Positions 57,588 through 64,000 of a stretch of 64,000 nt of DNA are shown here, piece by piece. A program made the translations under genes and the position numbers. Under the pieces are notes generated by a model. It was not told the origin of the DNA. It was given only the letters and a program-made list of their open reading frames with translations, and did no database searches. Origin of the DNA: Shewanella corallii (GTDB taxonomy: Bacteria; Pseudomonadota; Gammaproteobacteria; Enterobacterales; Shewanellaceae); assembly GCF_023349125.1 (NCBI RefSeq), contig NZ_JAKIKT010000002.1, positions 372,001-436,000 on the forward strand, in the 5' to 3' direction. Position 1 is the stretch's first letter. The number at the start of each line of letters is the position of its first letter.

Positions 57588-58400
57588 ATGAAGATGAATA
57601 GACGGGATGCCTTGCATCATATTGTTGGTATCAGTGGCGTAGCCGTTGGCGCTTCTCTGTTGCCCAATTCGGTTATCGCAATGGAGACAGGCTACATCAT
57701 ACAGCCGGGAGAAAAGCTCAGGTACGTACCTCTTGATCCTATGACAGTGGCCAAACTGGCATACAATACCGGCAATGGCTGTATGTACCAGGTTTTTCAC
57801 TCAGTGATCTATAGTCTGGGTCAATCCAACAGTGTTGATGCTGAAAAGTTCAGAACCATACCTACCGCATTGGCAGCCTATGGCTGGGCGGGTGTAATGG
57901 GGCAGGGCACCATATGCGGCAACCTCAATGCGCTGGCTATGTTGGTCAATATTCTTGATGATGTGAATGGCCAGCAAAGTGCATTGGTTGATGCCATGTA
58001 CCGATTCTTTGAGCGAGAAACTCTGCCTTACTCCCATAAAGAGTTCATTGATGGGATAGGCTCCACTGATGACAAGACGCTGGAAGTGGGCCAATCCTCT
58101 ATTGCCAATAGCATCACCTGTCACTCCTCTATCAGTAACTGGTCCAAAGCATCAGGAAAGTCCTTCAGTCAAAAGAAAGAGCGTTGCTATCGCCTGTCAG
58201 CGTCTGTAGTGCATAAGTTGGTGGAGCTACTCAACGCCGCCCACAATGGCGCCGATATTGCCCAGCTAACCGGCCTGACAATCACAGAAGAAACCGCCCA
58301 ATGTCAAACTTGTCATTCCACCAGCAAGCCGCTGGCGCCTGCCTCCAGCGTAAAAACCAATATGGAATGCACTACCTGTCATACTGGCCATTTTTTCTAA
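57588..58400 (+). CDS. Tat-exported split-Soret-like haem protein
   Basis: A 270-residue protein with a twin-arginine signal (MNRRDALHHIVG, then a hydrophobic stretch ending in LLPNSVIA). The body has the C_GCAxxG_C_C pattern (GNGCMYQVFHSV and GQGTICGNLNA). Two CxxCH haem sites lie near the C-terminus (CQTCH and CTTCH), and a further CH occurs in ITCHSS. This fits a split-Soret cytochrome c-type protein, a periplasmic electron carrier in related organisms. Use of the ATG at 57588 with GGAG upstream is preferred over 57579. A lipoprotein gene follows nine bases later. Confidence 0.75.
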   Translation: MKMNRRDALHHIVGISGVAVGASLLPNSVIAMETGYIIQPGEKLRYVPLDPMTVAKLAYNTGNGCMYQVFHSVIYSLGQSNSVDAEKFRTIPTALAAYGWAGVMGQGTICGNLNALAMLVNILDDVNGQQSALVDAMYRFFERETLPYSHKEFIDGIGSTDDKTLEVGQSSIANSITCHSSISNWSKASGKSFSQKKERCYRLSASVVHKLVELLNAAHNGADIAQLTGLTITEETAQCQTCHSTSKPLAPASSVKTNMECTTCHTGHFF

Positions 58401-58409
58401 GGAGGCAGC

Positions 58410-58910
58410 ATGAAATATCTTTGTACTGCAGCCATTTTGGCATCACTGATTCTGGTCGCTGGCTGCGATGACGATGATGACGAGCCAGTTGAACCGCCAT
58501 TAACTGTTGCCAATATAGATACAGCTGCCAGCTTCGAGTTGGTGATGAACAACTTTGATGGTCCGAGCGGTGAACTGGGGTTCACTCTGGTCCACGATCA
58601 AGGTGTGCGCCTCAATGGCGCAGCTTCCTACACTATCCACTATTTGGGAATGCCAGCCGAGCCTTCAGTTAAACCCAAGTCCTGGAAGAAATGGCACACT
58701 ATCAATACGTTCAGCTGCCAGGCTGGCCAGACTGAACCGTGCCAGGGAGCGCTGGATGCTCTCGATGATGAAGGTAACTACAGATTTATTGCGGACGGGC
58801 TGAACTGGGATAAATCTGCAGTAGATAGCGCCGTAGGTGTGTATAAAGTCGCAGTGGAAGTTCACGGCGCATTGGCAAGTAATCCAGTTGAGTTTTACAC
58901 AGCGGAATAA
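58410..58910 (+). CDS. Lipoprotein encoded with the haem protein
   Basis: A 166-residue lipoprotein. The signal ends in LVAGC (C19), followed by DDDDDE, an acidic linker typical of surface-exposed lipoproteins. The remainder is beta-rich with two cysteines (FSCQAGQTEPCQ). It loosely recalls the N-terminal beta domain of OmcA/MtrC-type surface cytochromes but has no haem motif, so that is weak. AAGGAGG precedes the ATG. It is probably cotranscribed with the haem protein. Confidence 0.72.
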   Translation: MKYLCTAAILASLILVAGCDDDDDEPVEPPLTVANIDTAASFELVMNNFDGPSGELGFTLVHDQGVRLNGAASYTIHYLGMPAEPSVKPKSWKKWHTINTFSCQAGQTEPCQGALDALDDEGNYRFIADGLNWDKSAVDSAVGVYKVAVEVHGALASNPVEFYTAE

Positions 58911-58936
58911 CCTTGCAGGGAAAGCTGCTTTGCAGC

Positions 58937-58973
58937 AAAACAACAAAGGCGCCATTGGCGCCTTTGTTGTTTT
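58937..58973. terminator. Very strong bidirectional terminator
   Basis: A 17-base perfect stem (58937-58953 with 58957-58973) with a three-base loop, centred on GGCGCC-ATT-GGCGCC, and with A/T runs on both arms. It ends the haem protein/lipoprotein operon and the copy B regulator operon from the other side. Confidence 0.95.
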
Positions 58974-58978
58974 GGGAA

Positions 58979-59518
58979 TTAATCTGCCTGGATATCACAG
59001 GCCCAGATATTATTTCCCGGGGTAAAGTTCAGGATAGCAAACCCCTGTTTAAGGTCCATTTCCGACATACGTAAAGTGAAGGTCATCCCCTGATTAACCC
59101 GCTCAAGAAAATCCAGGTTATGCTCGAGAATTTTTTGCAAATAGTAAGGCCGCTCAGCAACTGAGTCATCGCTCACCACTTCACCTCTGGTCACTCTGAT
59201 ATGCAGGATTAACGAGGACACTTCAAAGTCAGTAATCTCACCATACATGCGAATACTGCCCTGATACTGTTTATTCTGGAAATAGTCGTAGCTGATAACA
59301 GCTTCACCATCTTTACTACGCACCTTCAATTTAACTGAACGTTCGATATCATCAGCACTTCCCTGCTTATACAGAGCGGCGCGGCAGGTCAGGTTCCAGT
59401 CTTCTTTTTTATCAGCGATACCATGTAATCCAAATACCACCAACAATATGGTTAACATCATTACAGCAAGCGGCCAGATTTTAACGCCCTTGCGATCAAG
59501 CAGGGGACTAACGTTCAC
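58979..59518 (-). CDS. ToxS-like membrane partner protein, copy B
   Basis: A 179-residue protein with one membrane helix (LAVMMLTILLVVFGLHGI) and a periplasmic domain. As in copy A, one cysteine follows the helix (LTCRAALY) and one lies near the end (WACDIQAD). The gene overlaps regulator B by 11 bases. Both modules keep the same gene order, overlap and cysteine positions, so they are likely paralogous. No named family is recognised. Confidence 0.72.
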   Translation of the reverse strand: MNVSPLLDRKGVKIWPLAVMMLTILLVVFGLHGIADKKEDWNLTCRAALYKQGSADDIERSVKLKVRSKDGEAVISYDYFQNKQYQGSIRMYGEITDFEVSSLILHIRVTRGEVVSDDSVAERPYYLQKILEHNLDFLERVNQGMTFTLRMSEMDLKQGFAILNFTPGNNIWACDIQAD

Positions 59519-60254
59519 ATACCCCTGCCTTTTCCAGCCAGGCTGGATTGATAAAACTGATATTCACGTCTGTAGCAAACACTTTGATATTTTCATACTG
59601 GGGAACACCGGCGACACGTTTCAACAGCAATATGTTAAACATGCTGTCGTCACCGGAAAATGATACAGAGACCTCATCCCAGGACACTCTGTTGCATTGC
59701 TTGAGCTGATCGATAAAGAAAGACACCTGCCCTTCCCTGTCTTTCCTGCCGGCAATACGGGGAACCGGATACACATGAACCGGTATCAATTCACCACTTT
59801 GCAAGCTCACCTGATGGGTGTAATAGCCTTCTATATTCTTCGGTGTATCCACCTCGGAATAGAGCCAGAACACCATCACCAGAATCACTGCCGTCAGTAA
59901 ACTGTATAGTAGAATTGACATCGCCTGGTTGGGAGAGTCTGTCAGGCTTGAGCTGTTATGCTTAAGCCTGCTGTGCAACATATAGCCCTGATCGGCAACA
60001 GTCTCCAGCAAAGGCGCATACTTATCCCCCATAAAACTTTTCAGCTTATGGATGATATCGATTAATTCCAACTCGGGATTTTCATGCTGTTCCAGCACAG
60101 ACAACAGCGCCTGTCTGGATACCACCTTATTCTGGCAGGTCACCAGCAAATCAAGCACATTGAACTCGTCGTCTGTTAAAGACAGCACTTGCCCATCGGT
60201 CCGGCCGACCAACTGTCGTTTTGCTGTGTCGAACCAACAGCCGCCAATCTGCAT
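59508..60254 (-). CDS. ToxR/CadC-like membrane regulator, copy B
   Basis: A 248-residue regulator with an N-terminal winged helix (LTDDEFNVLDLLV, then LIDIIHKLKSFMG), one membrane helix (SILLYSLLTAVILVMVFWLY) and a periplasmic domain. I start at the ATG at 60254 because MQIGGCWFD aligns with MLIGNCQFD of copy A; an upstream ATG at 60278 is possible. The periplasmic cysteines are in LKQCNRVSWDEV and GVCER, in the same places as copy A, and INPAWLEKAG is shared. It is likely to act with the partner encoded next. Confidence 0.8.
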   Translation of the reverse strand: MQIGGCWFDTAKRQLVGRTDGQVLSLTDDEFNVLDLLVTCQNKVVSRQALLSVLEQHENPELELIDIIHKLKSFMGDKYAPLLETVADQGYMLHSRLKHNSSSLTDSPNQAMSILLYSLLTAVILVMVFWLYSEVDTPKNIEGYYTHQVSLQSGELIPVHVYPVPRIAGRKDREGQVSFFIDQLKQCNRVSWDEVSVSFSGDDSMFNILLLKRVAGVPQYENIKVFATDVNISFINPAWLEKAGVCER

Positions 60255-60499
60255 TGAAATACTAGCTCCAGATAACATTCAGGAGCATAGTATAGCGAGC
60301 AAAACCAAGAGTCTGGTACAGTCAGTGGCGGAACCGTGAACAAGCCGACAAAATTTCTTATTTGCGATTCGACAACCTACATATTAAGCCGATTTAATAT
60401 GTAGGCCTCTATTTATCAAATATTTAATAATCAACAACTTAAATAACAAACAAAAACACAGTGCAATTAAGCAACAAAATCACTGCAATCTGGCCATTT

Positions 60500-61882
60500 C
60501 TACATATTCAACCAAATATGGCAGCCAATACTGGCGAAGTATCCCAGCATAATAGCCGGTGTCCATTTCAGGTGAGCACTGAAAGTGTAAATCCCCCTTG
60601 CCTGCCCCATTAACGCCACACCGGCAGCACTGCCAATCGAGAGCAAACTTCCTCCAACACCCGCAGTCAGAGTCACCAGTAACCACTGCCCTAAACCCAT
60701 CTCCGGCTGCATAGTGAGCACCGCATACATCACGGGGATATTATCCACCACAGCTGACAGGATACCCACGGCAATATTCGCCAGAGTTGTGTCCCATACT
60801 TGATAAATCAGCTCAGAGGCCACCGCCAGATAGCCCATAATCGACAGGCCGCCGATACAGAGCATCAGACCATAGAAGAACAACATGGTGTCCCACTCCA
60901 CCTGAGAGATTCGGCTGAAGATATCGAAGGGCTGACGACCACTCAGATAGGCAATCTGGGCATCATCTTTATTGGCCCTGGCCGCTTTCATCTTAAGAGC
61001 GATAGAGCGGGGAAAACTGCGGCGCAGGAAATAACCGAAAAACTGCAACAGGCCCAAACCTATCATCATGCCCAATACTGGTGGCATCCCCAGCACGGAA
61101 TGAGCACTGACCGCACAGGTAATAGTAATCAGAAACAGTGCAACAATGCGTAGCGCACCCCGTTTAAGGATCACCTGCTCCTTTTCCACTGCAGGTTTGG
61201 CATTACCAACAAACAGGCTCATGAGTACAGCCGGTACCAGGTAGTTAACAGCTGATGGCACAAACAAAGCAAAGAACTGAGTAAACTCAACCATCCCTTT
61301 TTGCCATACCATCAAAGTGGTGATATCGCCAAAAGGGCTAAAGGCACCGCCAGCGTTGGCGGCCACCACAATATTGGTGCAGGCGATGGCGATAAATTTA
61401 GGCTGCCCCTGTCCCAGCTTGGTCACCACAGCGCACATCAGCAAGGCTGTAGTGAGGTTATCCGCCACAGGAGAAATGAAGAAGGACATGACTCCGGTCA
61501 ACCAGAATACCTGCCGAAGACTCAAACCTTTGTTTACTATCCACACTCTCAACGCATCAAATAGCCCACGTTCCTCCATGGCACTGATATAAGTCATGGC
61601 CACCATCAGGAACAAAAACAGCTCCGTATATTCAAGCAAACTGTGCCTGAATGCAGCCTCAGCCGTCGCGGACAACCCCGCGGATGAATAAGACAAGGCC
61701 ACCACCACCCAGATAATGCCTGCGGCCAGCAGCACAGGTTTAGACTTTTGCAGGTGCAGAGACTCTTCGGCAATCACCAGTACATAGGCCAGCACAAACA
61801 CCACAAGAGCACAGATTCCAGCGACGGAGGAGGTTAAATCAATAGTAGCCAGGGTTGAAGCCTGGGCAAGGGCGACGGACAT
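60500..61882 (-). CDS. nhaD: Na+/H+ antiporter NhaD
   Basis: A 460-residue polytopic antiporter of the NhaD type. The conserved FISPVADNLTTALLMCAVV and NIVVAANAGGAFSPFGD segments carry the ion-binding residues, and GGSLLSIGSAAGVALMG is near the C-terminus. NhaD extrudes Na+ and Li+ at alkaline pH in marine and halophilic bacteria. It is monocistronic as far as visible, and downstream of it lie the regulator B genes after a 245-base gap. Confidence 0.95.
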   Translation of the reverse strand: MSVALAQASTLATIDLTSSVAGICALVVFVLAYVLVIAEESLHLQKSKPVLLAAGIIWVVVALSYSSAGLSATAEAAFRHSLLEYTELFLFLMVAMTYISAMEERGLFDALRVWIVNKGLSLRQVFWLTGVMSFFISPVADNLTTALLMCAVVTKLGQGQPKFIAIACTNIVVAANAGGAFSPFGDITTLMVWQKGMVEFTQFFALFVPSAVNYLVPAVLMSLFVGNAKPAVEKEQVILKRGALRIVALFLITITCAVSAHSVLGMPPVLGMMIGLGLLQFFGYFLRRSFPRSIALKMKAARANKDDAQIAYLSGRQPFDIFSRISQVEWDTMLFFYGLMLCIGGLSIMGYLAVASELIYQVWDTTLANIAVGILSAVVDNIPVMYAVLTMQPEMGLGQWLLVTLTAGVGGSLLSIGSAAGVALMGQARGIYTFSAHLKWTPAIMLGYFASIGCHIWLNM

Positions 61883-61931
61883 AAACGACTCACTTCTACA
61901 GCAGGTGGCCGACTACATGACTGACCTGAAT

Positions 61932-61965
61932 AAAAAAATGCCCCGGCTTATCAGACGGGGCATTT
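61932..61965 (-). terminator. Terminator after the DUF481 gene
   Basis: AAATGCCCCG/CGGGGCATTT around a ten-base loop, followed on the minus strand by seven T. Confidence 0.88.
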
Positions 61966-61968
61966 GGG

Positions 61969-62724
61969 TTAAAACGCGTACAACAAGGTCATATTGGTTT
62001 CTGTGTCCGTGGACTTTTTCCCATCCAACGGCTTTTCATCATAACGAACCACAAATGACAGTTTCATCGCCAGCGCGCCAATAATGTTGGCGGTCAGCGA
62101 GGTTTCAGAGCGAGCCAGCAGTTTATCGCCATAATCGGCTACGAACCTTTGCTTAAAGGTAGAGTTATCACTGATCTTGCTCTCGAAGTTAACCACACCA
62201 TGAGCGACTACACTGTCTTCTGAGCTAACGCCCTGCAATGCAGCTTCTTCATTTGTCAGCTTTTGGTATAAGTAACCAGGACCAACTTCCAGATCCAGGA
62301 AGGTCGCTTCGGTCTCATAGGCACGATAGCCATAACCGGCGGACGCAGTCAGGGTATAGTCATAACCGGTCGAAGGATCGCGGTAATAGTTGGCGTTGGC
62401 AAACGTATAATTGCGGGCATCAAAACGGTAATTACCCTGGAAACCCGCCTGATAACTCTCATTTTCAGTGGTACTGCCATCGTCACTGTCGGTGTTCTCG
62501 TTATAAAGAGCTTCCAACAGATAGTTGTTTTCCCAGTTGCCCAGCTCATGTTTCATGCTCAAACGAGCCTTGATGGACGAGCTTTCGCTGTTACCAGTAG
62601 TCAGAGTACCACCCAGCTCAGCTTCACCGGCGAAGGTTTTGTCACCTTCAACAAAGTCCGCTCCCGCCAGGGCAGAAAAAGGGAAAACTGCTGTGATTGC
62701 CAGCATACTCAGTAATTTATTCAT
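61969..62724 (-). CDS. DUF481 outer-membrane beta-barrel protein
   Basis: A 251-residue protein with a signal peptide from the ATG at 62724 (LLSMLAITAVFPFSALA) and CAGGAG upstream. The mature protein is beta-rich with alternating aromatic residues and begins FAGEAELGGTLTTGNSESSS, the DUF481 (YdiY-like) opening. It ends in LLYAF, a typical barrel signature. The role is unknown; it may be induced by stress. It lies upstream of nhaD on the same strand, separated by a terminator. Confidence 0.9.
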   Translation of the reverse strand: MNKLLSMLAITAVFPFSALAGADFVEGDKTFAGEAELGGTLTTGNSESSSIKARLSMKHELGNWENNYLLEALYNENTDSDDGSTTENESYQAGFQGNYRFDARNYTFANANYYRDPSTGYDYTLTASAGYGYRAYETEATFLDLEVGPGYLYQKLTNEEAALQGVSSEDSVVAHGVVNFESKISDNSTFKQRFVADYGDKLLARSETSLTANIIGALAMKLSFVVRYDEKPLDGKKSTDTETNMTLLYAF

Positions 62725-62844
62725 CGGACATCTACTCCTGTATGGAATTCTCCCAAAAAAGTCCCGAAAAATATTAACATTGAAGCAACGATTTAGCCAT
62801 CTTAGCATCGCAAAACCATCAGGTTTATTGGCATTTAGTTGTAG

Positions 62845-62867
62845 AAAAGCCCGCATAAGCGGGCTCT
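62845..62867 (-). terminator. Terminator after fba
   Basis: AGCCCGC-ATAA-GCGGGCT is followed by TTTC on the minus strand. Confidence 0.85.
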
Positions 62868-62889
62868 TTAGTATGGAACCTTTGGAATA

Positions 62890-63957
62890 TTAGAAATTCA
62901 CTTTTGGATCCAGCTCACCAGTCTGGTAGCGCTTGTACATGGCTTGCAGTGACATAGGCTTGATCTTGGAAGCCATACCGGCACAACCAAAGGCTTCGTA
63001 ACGTTCTGTACAGACGTCAGCCATAGCGATCATGGATGCCTGCAGGAACTTACGAGGGTCAAATTCACTTGGGTTTTCAGCCAGGAACTTACGTACCGCA
63101 CCGGTAGAAGCCAGACGCAGGTCAGTATCGATGTTGACCTTACGCACACCATGCTTAATACCTTCAACGATCTCTTCCAATGGCACACCATAGGTTTCAG
63201 GAATAGCGCCGCCGTACTCGTTGATGATCTGCAGCCACTCCTGAGGTACAGAAGAACTGCCGTGCATAACCAGGTGAGTGTTAGGAATACGGGCGTGGAT
63301 CTCTTTGATGCGGTCGATACGCAGTACATCACCGGTAGGCTTGCGGCTGAACTTGTAAGCACCATGGCTGGTACCGATAGCAATTGCCAGCGCATCAACA
63401 TGGGTATCAGCAACAAAACGCGCCGCTTCTTCCGGGCTGGTCAGCATCTGGTCATGGCTCAGTACGCCTTCAGCGCCGATACCATCTTCTTCACCGGCCA
63501 TACCGGTTTCCAGGCTACCCAGACAGCCGATTTCACCTTCAACGGATACACCACAGGCGTGGGCAAATGCCACTGTCTTGCGGGTAACATCTACGTTGTA
63601 GTCATAAGAAGCCGGCGTCTTGCCGTCATCCATCAGCGAGCCGTCCATCATCACAGAGCTCATGCCCAGCTGAATAGAACGCTGACACACGTCCGGGTGA
63701 GTACCGTGATCCTGGTGAATACACACAGGAATGTCCGGATACTGCTCCAGCGCCGCATTCATAAGATACTTAAGGAACTGAGGACGGGCATACTTACGGG
63801 CACCGGCAGAAGCCTGCACGATAACCGGGCTGTCAGTCGCTTCAGCAGCCTGCATGATGGCGCGCATCTGCTCCAGGTTGTTAACGTTGAACGCAGGTAC
63901 GCCGTAACCGTGCTCTGCAGCATGGTCCAGCAGCTGACGCAGTGAAATTAAAGCCAT
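62890..63957 (-). CDS. fba: Class II fructose-bisphosphate aldolase
   Basis: A 355-residue class II aldolase of the longer (CbbA/Calvin-type) subfamily. Zinc ligands and active-site blocks are CIHQDHGTH near residue 80, VEGEIGCLG near residue 140, SHGAYKF and [10 protein letters not shown], then [11 protein letters not shown]. It splits fructose-1,6-bisphosphate to dihydroxyacetone phosphate and glyceraldehyde-3-phosphate in glycolysis. It ends with a terminator. The promoter lies upstream of 63957 and only partly inside the window. Confidence 0.97.
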   Translation of the reverse strand: MALISLRQLLDHAAEHGYGVPAFNVNNLEQMRAIMQAAEATDSPVIVQASAGARKYARPQFLKYLMNAALEQYPDIPVCIHQDHGTHPDVCQRSIQLGMSSVMMDGSLMDDGKTPASYDYNVDVTRKTVAFAHACGVSVEGEIGCLGSLETGMAGEEDGIGAEGVLSHDQMLTSPEEAARFVADTHVDALAIAIGTSHGAYKFSRKPTGDVLRIDRIKEIHARIPNTHLVMHGSSSVPQEWLQIINEYGGAIPETYGVPLEEIVEGIKHGVRKVNIDTDLRLASTGAVRKFLAENPSEFDPRKFLQASMIAMADVCTERYEAFGCAGMASKIKPMSLQAMYKRYQTGELDPKVNF

Positions 63958-64000
63958 AACTTTTTTGCTCCAATATATAGGGTGAAGTTACTCACCGAGG

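Noticed and set aside
63151-63945. Plus-strand reading frame of 264 codons opposite the aldolase
   Set aside because: The aldolase reads cleanly on the minus strand with all active-site motifs.

Overview
The window is a chromosomal stretch from a gammaproteobacterium, most likely Shewanella or a close relative in the Alteromonadales. This rests on whole conserved blocks: ygfB/zapA/6S RNA/fthC, ubiH-ubiI-gcvTHP, xerD-dsbC-recJ, and rpiA next to recJ. Two TonB receptors, CadC/ToxR-type membrane regulators, a haem protein and an NhaD antiporter fit a marine or sediment lifestyle. I see no tRNA, rRNA, insertion sequence, phage or CRISPR array.

Layout. 1-7145: a minus-strand operon with a YbgA-like protein, MerR/LitR-type regulator, CPD photolyase, NTF2-like protein, SDR, FAD oxidoreductase, DUF1365 protein and a cyclopropane synthase cut by the window edge. 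It is preceded by two TTGTACAA boxes. 7364-8558: a MOT1-type molybdate/sulfate transporter behind a sigma-54-type promoter. 8607-11069: small exported four-cysteine proteins, a zinc ribbon, and an orphan CadC-like regulator. 11591-16208: a TonB receptor followed by two phosphohydrolases. 16412-23084: a LysR regulator divergent from a five-gene operon (KamA-family radical SAM aminomutase, CoA-transferase A and B, class III aminotransferase, thiolase). 23140-32444: glycine cleavage, ubiquinone hydroxylases, ygfB, zapA, 6S RNA and fthC. 32489-38057: a CSS-EAL phosphodiesterase, a Fur-boxed TonB receptor with a periplasmic thioredoxin, and a DUF808 protein. 38220-46667: rpiA, recJ, dsbC, xerD, brnQ, trmN6, srmB. 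46955-51336: an RND efflux pair. 51458-55838: a radical SAM protein, a degenerate GGDEF sensor and an unknown membrane protein. 55924-60254: two paralogous ToxR/ToxS-like pairs around a Tat-exported haem protein and a lipoprotein. 60500-63957: nhaD, a DUF481 protein, and class II aldolase.

How the genes work together. The strongest candidate for an undescribed system is 17545-23084. Its enzymes read as one route: alpha-amino acid to beta-amino acid, to beta-keto acid, to beta-ketoacyl-CoA, to acetyl-CoA plus a second acyl-CoA. The CoA-transferase and thiolase look like PcaI/PcaJ/PcaF, so the intermediate may be a 3-oxo-dicarboxylate such as 3-oxoadipate, which would make 2-aminoadipate (from lysine) the substrate. 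The second candidate is the duplicated membrane regulator/partner module at 55924-60254, with conserved periplasmic cysteines, around a small haem-protein/lipoprotein operon. All assignments come from reading the sequence; no database search was run.
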